64,000 nucleotides of DNA from Sphaerochaeta globosa str. Buddy (lineage in GTDB: Bacteria > Spirochaetota > Spirochaetia > Sphaerochaetales > Sphaerochaetaceae): assembly GCF_000190435.1 (NCBI RefSeq), contig NC_015152.1:1122458-1186457 (forward strand). Reading direction: 5' to 3'. Positions 39,847 to 49,485 of this stretch are shown here, piece by piece. Numbering within the stretch: the first letter of the stretch is position 1; every line of letters begins with the position of its first letter. Position numbers and translations under genes: made by a program. The notes beneath the pieces were generated by a model. That model was given only the letters and a program-made list of their open reading frames with translations. It made no database searches and had not been told where the DNA came from.

Positions 39847-39857
39847 TGTATGCCAAC

Positions 39858-40844
39858 TTAGCCGTGCAGTAGTTCCCCGACAGCATCGATCAATTTTTTC
39901 CGTACTATGTCGATCTCTTCATTCACCGTCGCCCCTGCAGCTTTCTTGTGTCCGCCGCCGCCGAAACGTTCAGCCAATGCACCTACATCGACACTGCTCT
40001 GATGGGAAGACCGAAAGCCCACCTCGGTGCTGCCTCCCTCAAGTTCCTTGAAGAAGAGCACAACCTCGACATTCTTGACTGAGAGCAACATGGCATAGAG
40101 CGAATCACTGGGTTTATCGGTAGTGATGTAGGTGTCCCTATCCTTGAGGCAGGAGGAGGAGTACATCAATTTTCCGTCAAAAAGACTTTCACTGCGGTCG
40201 ATGAGTTTGCCCAAATATTTGACATATCCAAGACTCTTGCCACCGGTCATTCGGTCGGCCATGGTATTGGGAGAGACTCCCAGATCTACAAGTTCCGCTG
40301 CAAGACGCAGGGTTTCTCCCCGATATGCATTGATGAATCGGAAAAAGCCTGAGTCAGTTGCAAACCCGAAAAACAGGTGTTCGGCAATTTCTTGAGAGAT
40401 TTCCACCTCGAGAGCTTTGTACAACTGCATAATGATCAGGGTGGTGGAAACTGAACGGGGTACAATGTAGCGATGATTTCCAAACTGCTCCCCGCTGCTG
40501 TGATGATCCAACACGATGGTGGTCAGCCCTTCGATTTCCTTGGCAAGATGGCCAAGTCTTTCAGGGGAAGAGCAGTCAACCACAACCACGATCGGATTGC
40601 GGTTGTACAGCTCCTCATCAATGTGTGCAAGAAAATCCGCTCGCAGGTGAGAGATTTCTGAACGGTCGAATGGACCAGCGTTGGCCATATGGACGGTCTT
40701 GCCCATTTTAAGCAAGAGCGATCCTGCAGCCATCTGGCTCGATAGGCAATCCCCATCAGGGCTTATGTGTCCCAGAACGATGAACTCGTCCCGACTTCTC
40801 AACAGATCCAGAATCTGCTCGTCAAATGGGGGGTAGCTAAACAT
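39858..40844 (-). CDS. DHH/DHHA1 phosphoesterase, NrnA-like
   Basis: A 328-residue DHH-family phosphoesterase. Motifs: GHISPDGDCLSS near residue 25, VVDCSSPERLG, LDHHSSGEQFG (the DHH motif), and the DHHA1 GGGGHKKAAGA at the C-terminus. NrnA relatives degrade nano-RNA and pAp, and some cleave the pGpG left by EAL enzymes, which would fit the c-di-GMP genes elsewhere in this window. Start ATG 40844 is one nt after the clpX stop, with GGAG upstream. Confidence 0.88.
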   Translation of the reverse strand: MFSYPPFDEQILDLLRSRDEFIVLGHISPDGDCLSSQMAAGSLLLKMGKTVHMANAGPFDRSEISHLRADFLAHIDEELYNRNPIVVVVDCSSPERLGHLAKEIEGLTTIVLDHHSSGEQFGNHRYIVPRSVSTTLIIMQLYKALEVEISQEIAEHLFFGFATDSGFFRFINAYRGETLRLAAELVDLGVSPNTMADRMTGGKSLGYVKYLGKLIDRSESLFDGKLMYSSSCLKDRDTYITTDKPSDSLYAMLLSVKNVEVVLFFKELEGGSTEVGFRSSHQSSVDVGALAERFGGGGHKKAAGATVNEEIDIVRKKLIDAVGELLHG

Positions 40845-40845
40845 T

Positions 40846-42075
40846 TCACGCTCCACGAATAACCTCGGGTTGTTTGCCTTCAAGCACACACTCCCGTCCT
40901 ACAATCACCTGTTTCACCTGTTGAATGGAAGGAATATCGTACATGATTCCCATCATGATGTTCTCCACAATGGACCGCAAGCCTCGGGCACCGGTCTTTT
41001 GCTCGAACGCTTTCTCCGCCACAGCTTCGACAGCTTCACTTTTGAAGATGAACTCAATGCCGTCAAGACGGAATGCAGCTTCATATTGCCTGAGAATTGA
41101 ATTCTTCGGCTCTACGATGATTCTCATCAAATCCTTCTTGGACAGGTTGTCCAAGGCAACGTGAATGGGAAGTCTGCCGATGAATTCGGGGATCAGACCG
41201 AATTTGATCAGATCATCCGGCATCATCTTGCTGTACAAGGCATGCAGGTCCTTGTCCTGGGCATTGATAATGCTGGCGCCAAAACCCATGGCATGGCTGG
41301 AAACCCGCTTCTCAATGACCTTGTCCAAGCCCACAAAGGCTCCACCACAGATAAAGAGGATGTTGCGTGTATTGATCTTCAGCATCTCCTGGTTGGGATG
41401 CTTTCTGCCGCCCTGGGGAGGCACGGATGCATCGGTTCCCTCGATGATTTTCAAGAGGGCTTGCTGTACGCCTTCACCGCTTACATCGCGGGTGATGGAC
41501 GGATTTTCACCTTTCTTGGCAATCTTGTCGATCTCATCGATGAAGATAATCCCGTACTCAGCCGCCTTGATATTGTCGTTGGCATTCTGAATGAGCTTAA
41601 GCAGAATGTTCTCAACGTCCTCACCGACATATCCAGCCTCGGTGAGGGTGGTAGCATCGGCGATGGCGAAGGGAACCTGCAGCTTTTTGGCTAGCGTGGA
41701 AGCTAGCAAAGTCTTACCGGTACCGGTAGGCCCGACCATGAGGATGTTCGACTTGTCCAGCTCGACGCCTTGTTCAGCGATTTGCTTCTGGAACTTGACT
41801 CGTTTGTAGTGGTTGTACACTGCAACGGCCAGTACACGTTTTGCATCATCCTGGCCGATGACATACTCATCCATGTAGTCCTTGAGTTCCTTCGGGGTGG
41901 GGATGCGTTCGGGAAGTCCCAATGCATCCTCCTGGAACGTAGGATCACCGGCGAGCATATCGTTGCACACTTTGATGCACTCATCACAAATGGCCACACC
42001 GGGACCGTTGATGAGCCTTTTTACTTCTTCCTGGCCTTTGCCGCAGAAAGAACAGACTTTCGCGTTTCGTGCCAT
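40846..42075 (-). CDS. clpX: ATP-dependent Clp protease ATP-binding subunit ClpX
   Basis: A 409-residue AAA+ unfoldase. N-terminal zinc-binding domain ([11 protein letters not shown] and CDECIKVC), Walker A GPTGTGKT near 120, Walker [11 protein letters not shown] near 180, sensor regions and the RGLRSIVE motif near the C-terminus. It feeds substrates to ClpP. The start overlaps the clpP stop by one base. Confidence 0.98.
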   Translation of the reverse strand: MARNAKVCSFCGKGQEEVKRLINGPGVAICDECIKVCNDMLAGDPTFQEDALGLPERIPTPKELKDYMDEYVIGQDDAKRVLAVAVYNHYKRVKFQKQIAEQGVELDKSNILMVGPTGTGKTLLASTLAKKLQVPFAIADATTLTEAGYVGEDVENILLKLIQNANDNIKAAEYGIIFIDEIDKIAKKGENPSITRDVSGEGVQQALLKIIEGTDASVPPQGGRKHPNQEMLKINTRNILFICGGAFVGLDKVIEKRVSSHAMGFGASIINAQDKDLHALYSKMMPDDLIKFGLIPEFIGRLPIHVALDNLSKKDLMRIIVEPKNSILRQYEAAFRLDGIEFIFKSEAVEAVAEKAFEQKTGARGLRSIVENIMMGIMYDIPSIQQVKQVIVGRECVLEGKQPEVIRGA

Positions 42076-42683
42076 CAGTTACTCCTTCTCATGACGCTGT
42101 CGACAATACCATAGCTGACAGCATCATCGCTTGAAAGGAAGAAATCCCGCTCGACATCCTTGGACACCTGCTCAAAGCTCTTATGCGTATGTTGGGCGAT
42201 GATGTCGATGGTCAGTTTCTTCAATCGGCTGATCTCCTTTGCATGGATGGAGATGTCGGTGGATTGACCCTCGACACCACCCCAAGGCTGGTGGATCATG
42301 ACTCTTGCAGAAGGCAGCATGAATCGCTTTCCCTCCGAACCGCTGGCGAGCAGCAGGGCTGCCATGCTGGCGGCTTGTCCCATGCAGATGGTCTGCACTT
42401 TGCAGTGCAGGTACTGAATGGTATCATAAATCGCAAGACCGGCGGTAACAGAGCCGCCGGGGCTGTTGATATAGAGGCTGATGTCCTTGGTGGAATCCTC
42501 GGAATCGAGAAAGAGCATTTGTGCTACCACAAGATCAGCATTGGCGTCATGGATCTCGCCATCAAGAAAAATGATGCGATCCTTGAGCAGACGGCTGAAG
42601 ATGTCGTAGGCACGTTCGCCGACTCCAGACTGCTCGACGACCATCGGTATGGTGGATTGCATCCTCAAAGGATGGTTATTCAT
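42075..42683 (-). CDS. clpP: ATP-dependent Clp protease proteolytic subunit ClpP
   Basis: A 202-residue serine peptidase. Catalytic Ser in [14 protein letters not shown], His in MIHQPWGG and Asp in DVERDFFLS. It forms the barrel partner of ClpX. GGGGG sits upstream of the ATG. It is immediately upstream of clpX and downstream of tig, the common order. Confidence 0.98.
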   Translation of the reverse strand: MNNHPLRMQSTIPMVVEQSGVGERAYDIFSRLLKDRIIFLDGEIHDANADLVVAQMLFLDSEDSTKDISLYINSPGGSVTAGLAIYDTIQYLHCKVQTICMGQAASMAALLLASGSEGKRFMLPSARVMIHQPWGGVEGQSTDISIHAKEISRLKKLTIDIIAQHTHKSFEQVSKDVERDFFLSSDDAVSYGIVDSVMRRSN

Positions 42684-42710
42684 GGCAAAAGCCCCCTTTT
42701 AAAGCTGAGA

Positions 42711-42742
42711 TTGAAAAGGCGGAACCAGTGTGGACCCGCCTT
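42711..42742 (-). terminator. Hairpin between tig and clpP
   Basis: Minus strand AAGGCGG, 13-nt loop with a small inner pair, CCGCCTT then TTTTCAA. It could end part of the tig transcripts before clpP. Confidence 0.6.
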
Positions 42743-42773
42743 CTCACAACGTAAAACACTGTCGGATGCGCTC

Positions 42774-44123
42774 TTACGCACCGTAGGTCTGACTCATGAA
42801 GACCTCGTAGGCAACCTCATCACCTTCAACAAAGGTGTTGTTTTCCTGCAAGAACGGTGCAATCTTCTGGAATCGCATGTCGTCCTCGATCATGGCCTTG
42901 TAGTACTCCCGCTGACTTTCGTCGGTAACGTCCTTCAGCTGTTCTTCCAAAGCCTTGTTCAGTTCTTCCTCGTCAACAGTGAACTTTTCAGTATCCTTGA
43001 TTTTGTCCATGATCAGCTGGACGCGAAGATTCTTTTCGGCAGCTTCTCTCCAAGGTGCGGTGACGTCTTCCTTGGTTTTCTGCTGGAACTGCAGGAACTG
43101 CAGAATCTGCTCTTCGCTGAGGCCGGTCTGCTTCACATAGCGGTTCCAACTCTGGTCGATCTCAAGATCAATCATGCTGGCGGGAACTGCGATGGTGGTG
43201 CCTTTCAGCAGTTCTTCGCTGAGGGCGTTGAGCTTCTCCTGCTCAAGCTTGGCATCCAATGCCTTCTGAAGCTTCTCGCGGGTAGCCTTAACCAAGTCTT
43301 CGACAGTCTTGTATTCTTCCTTTACGTCCTGGGCAAAATCGTTGTCCAGAACGGGAACGTCACGGAACTTCACAGCAGAGACTGCAACCTTGAGGGTGAT
43401 GGTCTTACCTGCATACCCTTCAATGGTGGAATCCTCGGCATAGGTTTTGGAGAAAGTCTTCTCTTCACCGGCCTTCATGCCGACCAAGTCGCTGTCAATC
43501 TGGTAGAAATTGTAGGTGCTGCCGAGGGTGAAGACGAACTCCTTGCGCTCGGTTCCTGCAACTTCATTGTTCTGATCGTCAAGCTCGACATAGTCAACGG
43601 TGACAATGTCGCCCATGGCGGCAGCATCCTGCTTGTCGATGACCATGGCGTTCTGCTCGCGCAACTTGTCGATCTCAGCATTCACCGCCTCATCGGAAAC
43701 AGCTACTTTTGGATAGGTGACACTCAAGCCCTTGTAGGCGGGAAGCTCAAAGGTGGGCATTACATCATACGTAACGGTAAAGGTGATGTCTTTATCTGCC
43801 TGAAAGGGGAGCAGGGTCTCTTCGTCCTGCAACTCGGGAGTGCTGAAAGAGAGGGGCTTGTACTTGTCCTCAACTCCTTGCAGAGCTTCCTTGAGGGCTT
43901 CCTCGATGGTGTTGAAAGTGCTTTCCTCGCGAATGGCCTTGCCGAACTTGCCTTCCAAAACAGAAACAGGGGCCTTTCCTTTGCGGAAGCCCTTGAGTTG
44001 GATGGTAGCGGCGTACTTTTGCAGTGCAGCCTTGTAATCATTCTCGATGGTGGGGGCGGTCACGGTGACCGTCAGTGCGACGGAGGAATTCTCCAATTCT
44101 TTGATACTCTTATCAGCGATCAT
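42774..44123 (-). CDS. tig: Trigger factor (ribosome-associated chaperone, peptidyl-prolyl isomerase)
   Basis: A 449-residue folding factor. The ribosome-binding signature reads KGFRKGKAP near residue 43, followed by an FKBP-like PPIase domain (GDIVTVDYVELDDQ, about 150-245) and the long helical C-terminal domain. ATG 44123 is the start favoured by family alignment, with AAAGGA about 10 nt upstream. It leads the tig-clpP-clpX run and diverges from the ArsC/Spx-like gene. Confidence 0.96.
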   Translation of the reverse strand: MIADKSIKELENSSVALTVTVTAPTIENDYKAALQKYAATIQLKGFRKGKAPVSVLEGKFGKAIREESTFNTIEEALKEALQGVEDKYKPLSFSTPELQDEETLLPFQADKDITFTVTYDVMPTFELPAYKGLSVTYPKVAVSDEAVNAEIDKLREQNAMVIDKQDAAAMGDIVTVDYVELDDQNNEVAGTERKEFVFTLGSTYNFYQIDSDLVGMKAGEEKTFSKTYAEDSTIEGYAGKTITLKVAVSAVKFRDVPVLDNDFAQDVKEEYKTVEDLVKATREKLQKALDAKLEQEKLNALSEELLKGTTIAVPASMIDLEIDQSWNRYVKQTGLSEEQILQFLQFQQKTKEDVTAPWREAAEKNLRVQLIMDKIKDTEKFTVDEEELNKALEEQLKDVTDESQREYYKAMIEDDMRFQKIAPFLQENNTFVEGDEVAYEVFMSQTYGA

Positions 44124-44193
44124 CCTATGTTCATCCTTTCGGTCCGACTCTGGACCATGTATATCCTCAGGCAAAGCCCTTATGTTGCTTCCT

Positions 44194-44320
44194 TCTTTGG
44201 TCTAGCTACCATGGAGTATACTACAACCAGAAAAGCTCGACCACCCTGTAGAGGGTAGATTGGGAAAACCCTTTTACCGGAAACATATTGTATATAGCAA
44301 CTTTTTCCTCTTTGGTCTAG
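44194..44320. repeat. Two direct copies of a 12-bp element upstream of tig
   Basis: TCTTTGGTCTAG occurs at 44194-44205 and 44309-44320, both in the tig / ArsC-like intergenic region. Meaning unknown; perhaps paired regulator sites. Confidence 0.4.
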
Positions 44321-44390
44321 GGGAATGCTCCATTTTGTCCGATTGCCGGTCGGCCTTTCATCTGCTACCATGCAAGGGCGGAGGCCGTAA

Positions 44391-44759
44391 GTGACCATCT
44401 TTTGTTATCCCAACTGTTCAACCTGCAAGCGTGCCATTGCGTATTTGGAAAGCAACGGCATTTCCTATAGCTATAGGAACATACAGACTCAGAGACCCGA
44501 CAAACGAGAACTTGAAGCCATCATCAGACAAAGTGGTAAGGACAGTAAGAAATTTTTCAATACCAGCGGCCAAGTATACCGAAGCTTGGCCCTCAAGGAA
44601 AAGCTGTCGCACCTGAAGGATGACCAGATCCTGGAGCTGCTCAGTTCCGACGGCATGCTGGTAAAAAGGCCCTTGCTCGTCTGTGAACAAGGGGTGCTCG
44701 TTGGATTCAAGGAATCGGAATGGGACGCCTTTTTTATCAGACGAGGCGATGCATCATGA
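44391..44759 (+). CDS. ArsC/Spx-family thioredoxin-fold protein
   Basis: A 122-residue protein of the arsenate reductase/Spx family. The N-terminus MTIFCYPNCSTCKRAIAYLE has the CxxC-like redox site (CSTC), and the C-terminal part KRPLLV with a preceding LVKRP loop is shared by ArsC, Spx and YffB. It is closer in length to YffB/MgsR than to classical ArsC. GTG 44391 with GGAGG 6 nt upstream. Whether it reduces arsenate or regulates RNA polymerase cannot be told. Its 3' end overlaps the convergent GNAT gene by 23 nt. Confidence 0.85.
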   Translation: MTIFCYPNCSTCKRAIAYLESNGISYSYRNIQTQRPDKRELEAIIRQSGKDSKKFFNTSGQVYRSLALKEKLSHLKDDQILELLSSDGMLVKRPLLVCEQGVLVGFKESEWDAFFIRRGDAS

Positions 44760-45288
44760 TGTCAAGATCGCCGTACGTACCGTCCTTGTACTTCATGCCG
44801 TACTCGATGGTACCGCACTTGGAGAAATTGAGCTTTTTATAGAGATCGATGGCTTTGTGGTTAAGGGAAACTACTTCCAGTTCCATCTGTTCATAGCCTG
44901 CTTGCCTTGCAGTTTGCAGCAACGTTTGCATGAGCAAGGTCCCGATGCCCTTGTGCTGGAATTCAGGGGCGACCGAGAGACCGCATTGGGCTCGATGGGC
45001 CATGCGCTTCATCGATGCAACTGGTGCAAAATCACACAAGCCGATGAGCTGTCCGCCGGACATGGCGCCAATGATGACGCGCTTGTCATCAGAGTTGGCC
45101 TTCTCAATCCATGCCGTTTCTTCGTCAACGGTTATAACCCACTCTTCAATTTCGCGTGCCAGAAAGCGAGAGGAGGAATACATAGTGGCCACATAGGCTA
45201 TCGCCAGCGGGGCATCCGTGTTTTCCAGCGAACGCAGCTGTACGATTGTTCCATCCTGAAGTTTGTGCTCAATTGCTTCAATTTTCAT
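44737..45288 (-). CDS. GNAT-family N-acetyltransferase
   Basis: A 183-residue acetyltransferase. The acetyl-CoA site is in VAPEFQHKGIGTLLMQTLLQ (Q/RxxGxG/A) and is followed by LEVVSLNHKAIDLYKKLNF, typical of RimI-like GNATs. The substrate is unknown. The start is taken at ATG 45288, which lacks a ribosome site but lies 6 nt after a TTGCAC-N17-TATGCT promoter, so a leaderless mRNA is predicted. Confidence 0.88.
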   Translation of the reverse strand: MKIEAIEHKLQDGTIVQLRSLENTDAPLAIAYVATMYSSSRFLAREIEEWVITVDEETAWIEKANSDDKRVIIGAMSGGQLIGLCDFAPVASMKRMAHRAQCGLSVAPEFQHKGIGTLLMQTLLQTARQAGYEQMELEVVSLNHKAIDLYKKLNFSKCGTIEYGMKYKDGTYGDLDIMMHRLV

Positions 45289-45294
45289 GGCAGA

Positions 45295-45323
45295 AGCATA
45301 CCAACTCTTTATTTTTCGTGCAA
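45295..45323 (-). promoter_or_regulatory. Leaderless-type promoter of the GNAT gene
   Basis: Minus strand TTGCAC (45323-45318), 17-bp spacer, TATGCT (45300-45295), 6 nt, ATG. Confidence 0.6.
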
Positions 45324-45378
45324 GAAGCAGACAATGGGAGAAAATTTCCATCCTCTAGGCTGTCGGGATTTTCATTCT

Positions 45379-45387
45379 TGGTATAGT
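45379..45387 (+). promoter_or_regulatory. Extended -10 promoter of the pectinesterase gene
   Basis: TGG-TATAGT followed by 8 nt and ATG 45396. A GAGG within these 8 nt is too close to the ATG to serve as a normal ribosome site. Confidence 0.5.
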
Positions 45388-45395
45388 ATCGAGGT

Positions 45396-46349
45396 ATGAA
45401 CACACTGACTGTCGACCAATCAGGCAAGGGGCATTACTGCAGCATCCAGGAAGCATTGGATGCCGTTCCCTATGCTGAACAGGCCATGATCATCATCGAA
45501 CAAGGCGTATACCACGAAAAGCTTTTCTGCGATAAACGCAACGTGCATCTGGTGGGAAGGGGAGAGGTGGTCATCAGCAATTCCGACGGCGCAAAAGAGA
45601 AAATTGATGTACTTCCCAAGCGGGGTACGTTTCGCTCCTATACTGCTTTTTTCAGTGGTGAATTCCTGAGAATGGAACATGTTACCATACAGAACAACGC
45701 CGGGGCGGGAAGTGAGGCGGGGCAGGGGGTAGCCCTGTATCTCGATGTCGACTGTTCCTACCTCACCGATGTCCGTCTTTTAGGCTGCCAGGATACCCTT
45801 TTTGTCGCTCCGCTTCCAGAGAGGGAGCGCGAAGCGAATGGGTTTTATGGACCGCGATGCTTTGCCAAACGCAAGCTGAATACGCTTTTTTTCGACCAGG
45901 GGTATATCCAAGGCGACGTCGATTTCATTTTCGGGGGTGCTGATGCACTCTTTCGGCATACGGAGATTTGCAGTAGTGCAACAGGCTTTGTGACGGCCCC
46001 CTCGACATGCAAAAAAGATATTGGTTTGGTGTTCGATCATTGTACCTTCACAGCTAAAGAGTCTGTCCCGCCCGAATCGGTGTACTTGATGCGTCCTTGG
46101 AGGGAAGAAGGCAAGGCAGCCTTCTTGTCGTGTACCCTCGGTGACCATATCAACAAGAAACTACGCATCGATTGGCCCGGCCATGAAGGCCTTGGTGAGG
46201 GGACCCTCAGCTGTCATCAATGTCATTATACAGACCAAGGCCGTACCGATAAGGCTTTCGAGCTTTCCAGCATCCAGGCGATCTCGCTTTTGGATGCCAT
46301 CGAGCAACGCTGCAAAGTATTCCACCAAAGCCTCTACGGGGATGTGTGA
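45396..46349 (+). CDS. Pectinesterase-family protein (CE8), no signal peptide
   Basis: A 317-residue right-handed beta-helix esterase. Catalytic features: GCQDTLF (Gln, Asp), GDVDFIFGGADALF (nucleophile Asp region) and LMRPWRE (Arg, Trp), all of the carbohydrate esterase family 8 pattern. It would remove methyl esters from pectin fragments. No signal peptide is visible, so it probably acts on imported oligogalacturonides in the cytoplasm. Divergent from the GNAT gene; both appear leaderless. Confidence 0.92.
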   Translation: MNTLTVDQSGKGHYCSIQEALDAVPYAEQAMIIIEQGVYHEKLFCDKRNVHLVGRGEVVISNSDGAKEKIDVLPKRGTFRSYTAFFSGEFLRMEHVTIQNNAGAGSEAGQGVALYLDVDCSYLTDVRLLGCQDTLFVAPLPEREREANGFYGPRCFAKRKLNTLFFDQGYIQGDVDFIFGGADALFRHTEICSSATGFVTAPSTCKKDIGLVFDHCTFTAKESVPPESVYLMRPWREEGKAAFLSCTLGDHINKKLRIDWPGHEGLGEGTLSCHQCHYTDQGRTDKAFELSSIQAISLLDAIEQRCKVFHQSLYGDV

Positions 46350-46387
46350 CATCCCATGTCTGAGCAGGTGCCGAACTTTCCTCTCTG

Positions 46388-47404
46388 TCATGCCTGCTGC
46401 ATCTGGATGGCAACGTATGCCACCAATACAACCAAGAGAGATATGATGAAGCCGTGAAGCATCGGGCCTGCCCCTCCTTTTCTCATATCCCGCAAACTGG
46501 TATTCAGCCCGATCGCCGCAAGAGCGGTAACCATGCAGAACTTGCTGAGATGTTTCATGCCCGAGGCGATGGCCTCAGGTATGAAGCCAAGGCTGTTGAG
46601 GCCTGCCATACACAAAAAGAGAAGGATGAAGTAGGGGATAATTGCGGTAATCTTACCGTTCTTCAAATCTGTATCGGCGGCTTTATGAGCACTATGGAAT
46701 TGGATGGCACTGAAGATCAACACCGTAGGGATGATCGCCAACGTGCGGGTGAGTTTTACCATTACGGCAAAATCGCCGGCCCGTTCACTGAACGTATAGC
46801 CGGCGGCTACCACCGATGAGGTATCGTTGACTGCAGTACCGGCCCACAGCCCATATGCTGTGTCGCTCATCCCCAGCCAGGTCCCGAGCAAGGGGAATAC
46901 AACAATCATCACCATGTCGAAAATGAACGTTGCACTCATGGCAAATGCGATATCCCGGTCCTCTGCCTCAATGACGGGTGCAATTGCTGCAATGGCCGAT
47001 CCCCCGCAGATGCCGGTTCCCGCTGAGATGAGATTGGACATTTTCCAATTGAGATGGAACGCTTTTCCCACAAAATATCCAACGCCGAAACACGTGGTCA
47101 GGGTAAAGACCATGATAAACAGCGACATTCTTCCAACCTGCATGATGGTGGAGATGTTCAAGCTCGCCCCTAACAGGATAATGGCAAATTTAAGCAGTTT
47201 CTTTGAGGAGAATGCTATTCCCTTTTGGTATTCAGGGTCGGGCTTTCTGATGGTGTGAAGGAGCATCCCGATGAATAGTGCAAGTACTGAAGCGCTGATA
47301 ATTCCCTCGGGCAACAGTCCCTCAATCCATTTTGCCGAACAGGCAATCATGGTGGCGAGGAAAAGACCCGGTGCATATGCCTGTATTGTTTCGTTTGTAG
47401 TCAT
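46388..47404 (-). CDS. YeiH-family (UPF0324) membrane protein
   Basis: A 338-residue protein with about ten helices. Family signatures: LLKFAIILLGASLNIS, GTGICGGSAIAAIAPVI, and GTAVNDTSSVVAAGY. Members are called putative sulfate exporters, but the substrate is not firmly established. AAGGAAG precedes the ATG. It diverges from a LysR regulator, the same pairing as yeiH/yeiE in E. coli, so that regulator probably controls it. Confidence 0.92.
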   Translation of the reverse strand: MTTNETIQAYAPGLFLATMIACSAKWIEGLLPEGIISASVLALFIGMLLHTIRKPDPEYQKGIAFSSKKLLKFAIILLGASLNISTIMQVGRMSLFIMVFTLTTCFGVGYFVGKAFHLNWKMSNLISAGTGICGGSAIAAIAPVIEAEDRDIAFAMSATFIFDMVMIVVFPLLGTWLGMSDTAYGLWAGTAVNDTSSVVAAGYTFSERAGDFAVMVKLTRTLAIIPTVLIFSAIQFHSAHKAADTDLKNGKITAIIPYFILLFLCMAGLNSLGFIPEAIASGMKHLSKFCMVTALAAIGLNTSLRDMRKGGAGPMLHGFIISLLVVLVAYVAIQMQQA

Positions 47405-47515
47405 GTTGACTTCCTTGGTAGTGGTGTTGGAGTTGATGATAGTTACAATCGATGATAAAATCTAATGAAATATTACAATACTTCAATTCCAAAAAGTTAT
47501 CAAAAGGATACATGT

Positions 47516-48382
47516 ATGGAAACTCGGTTACGAACATTTCTATCGCTGTGCAAAACCATGAATTACCGTGAGACTGCTTCTCTTGTGAACCTGACACAGC
47601 CGGCGGTAACCAAGCAGATACAGTCGCTCCAAGAGGAATACAACGTCAAGCTATTCAACTATACCGGGCGTACGCTTACGCTTACCGAGCAAGGATTGCT
47701 TCTCAAGCACTATGCAGAATCGCACTATTATAATGAAACTGAGTTGCTTCGGCTTCTTTGCCGAACGGAGAAGCGGGTGTTACGTCTTGGTGCCACAAAA
47801 AGCATCGGCGATAGTGTATTGGATGCGTATCTGAAAAGGTATTTACAGGACGAATCCCAAAACCTGTCGCTGATCGTGGAAAACACCACCAATCTTTTTA
47901 GTCTTCTGGAAGCTTCAGCTTTGGATTTTATTGTGGTAGAGGGCCTTTTTCAGAAAGAAAACTATGATTTTCGCCTTTTACGGCGTGAACGCTTCGTCGG
48001 TCTTTGTTCCAGCAGCCACCCTTTTGCTGGAAAGAGTATTCGGTTTGAAGAGCTGCGCGATCACAACCTCCTGCTGAGGGAACAGGGTTCGGGAACAAGA
48101 AACATCTTTGAGCAGGAGTTGCAATCTCACGGGTATAATCTGTCCATATTCAGCCGGGTGACAGAAATATCGAGTTTCCAACCTTTGAAAAAGTTGGTTT
48201 CCCAAGGTCTTGGTATCAGCTTTGTCTACCAATCAATCGCACAAGTCGATGAGAATCTCGCCCAATTCACCGTTGAGGGTATGGTCGAAGAGCACGAATT
48301 CACCATAGTCTGGCTGAAAAATACAACCGCCTTGCACTATGTAGATGCATTTTTCCAGAAGCAGGAAAACGACAACCAGTGA
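47516..48382 (+). CDS. LysR-family regulator, YeiE-like by context
   Basis: A 288-residue LysR-type transcription factor. The winged helix-turn-helix reads FLSLCKTMNYRETASLVNLTQPAVTKQIQSLQEEY, followed by a periplasmic-binding-protein-like effector domain. ATG 47516 has AAAAGG about 8 nt upstream. A GATGATA direct repeat (47434 and 47450) in the divergent region could be part of its site. The likely target is the divergent yeiH-like gene. The effector is unknown. Confidence 0.92.
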   Translation: METRLRTFLSLCKTMNYRETASLVNLTQPAVTKQIQSLQEEYNVKLFNYTGRTLTLTEQGLLLKHYAESHYYNETELLRLLCRTEKRVLRLGATKSIGDSVLDAYLKRYLQDESQNLSLIVENTTNLFSLLEASALDFIVVEGLFQKENYDFRLLRRERFVGLCSSSHPFAGKSIRFEELRDHNLLLREQGSGTRNIFEQELQSHGYNLSIFSRVTEISSFQPLKKLVSQGLGISFVYQSIAQVDENLAQFTVEGMVEEHEFTIVWLKNTTALHYVDAFFQKQENDNQ

Positions 48383-48450
48383 ATCTCCTGCCTGCACACC
48401 ATACAAGTAACCATGCAAGTGAGGATACAAGTCAGAGTGCAAGGTACATC

Positions 48451-49431
48451 TTAGTTGGATCGAACTCGATACTGCTGTAATCGGCTGTTCGGCTTATCAG
48501 GAATGGTCATTTCTACCAGTCCCAACTCCAGGGCAGGATGCAGGTACACCCGCATGAATGATTGACGGTTTGCAAGATGCAGTGCCTGCATGATTTCCTT
48601 TGCGGTTAGCGTTCGGTTGCCTATCGATGCAAGCAGCTTTTCCAGAAAGGGGGAAAGAAGATCAGTTGAAGGGCCCAGTTCGTCCAGTGCCTGATCAATG
48701 GCGCTTAGCATGAATGTGACAAACGGGGCACAGTTGTTCATCGCAGTCGAGGCATTGATGGCGTCATAGTATTGTTGTTGTCGATTCTTCACTATTTCCT
48801 CTACTGCCAGGTACGAGAAAAGTGGATTCCAGGTTGAGAGCAGCAGAGTCTGCCACATGCGACCCATGCGGCCATTTCCATCGGAAAAGGGATGAATGTA
48901 TTCAAACTCATAGTGGAAGATTGCACTTTTTATAAGCATTGGATATGCAGATGCCTTCACCCATGCAAGCAGATCGGCAATGAGATGCGGCACCAACGAT
49001 GCAGGAGGTGCGATGTGGATTACTTGTTGTTCCTTCATAACGCCGACTGAGCCTGTCCGGAAGATTCCTGATTCAGCAACCAATCCTTTGGTCAGCATGC
49101 CGTGAAGGCCGAGCATGTCATCCATGCTGTACGGGTTCTTGGAATAGAGCACCTGATACGAGGCAATCGCATTTTGCACCTCCAGCACATCCTTGTTCGG
49201 TCCTGCAATGTGTTTCCCGTTCACCAAGGCTGTTACCTGCTCCAACGTAAGAGTATTTGCCTCGATTGCCAAAGAGCCCTGAATGGTTTTTGCAAGATTA
49301 TCGCGTCTGAGTTTGGGAGAGGCAACATTGAAATTCAGCTGGTGGGAAAATGCATGCAGTTTCTCAAGGATTGCGGCCGTCAACGTAAGAATGGTATTGT
49401 CCGAGATAAAGACTGGCTGATATTTCTGCAT
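48451..49431 (-). CDS. Fic-domain protein (likely AMP-transferase)
   Basis: A 326-residue Fic protein. The active-site motif HPFSDGNGRMGR is complete (near residue 186), so transfer of AMP or another nucleotide moiety to a protein hydroxyl is expected. Near residue 53 the self-inhibitory helix reads SLAIEAN, compared with the usual S-x-x-x-E-G/N: the glutamate that blocks ATP is there, but Gly is Ala. A winged-helix-like C-terminal domain follows. A GGAGGGAG ribosome site precedes the ATG. Target proteins are unknown. Confidence 0.92.
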   Translation of the reverse strand: MQKYQPVFISDNTILTLTAAILEKLHAFSHQLNFNVASPKLRRDNLAKTIQGSLAIEANTLTLEQVTALVNGKHIAGPNKDVLEVQNAIASYQVLYSKNPYSMDDMLGLHGMLTKGLVAESGIFRTGSVGVMKEQQVIHIAPPASLVPHLIADLLAWVKASAYPMLIKSAIFHYEFEYIHPFSDGNGRMGRMWQTLLLSTWNPLFSYLAVEEIVKNRQQQYYDAINASTAMNNCAPFVTFMLSAIDQALDELGPSTDLLSPFLEKLLASIGNRTLTAKEIMQALHLANRQSFMRVYLHPALELGLVEMTIPDKPNSRLQQYRVRSN

Positions 49432-49485
49432 TTTCTCCCTCCTACGTCAGACTACTACATGACTGAGAGACCAGCAACTGCCGAG

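Noticed and set aside
42183-44258. 691-residue open frame on the plus strand
   Set aside because: It lies fully opposite clpP and tig, which have unmistakable family motifs; the long frame is a codon-usage shadow.
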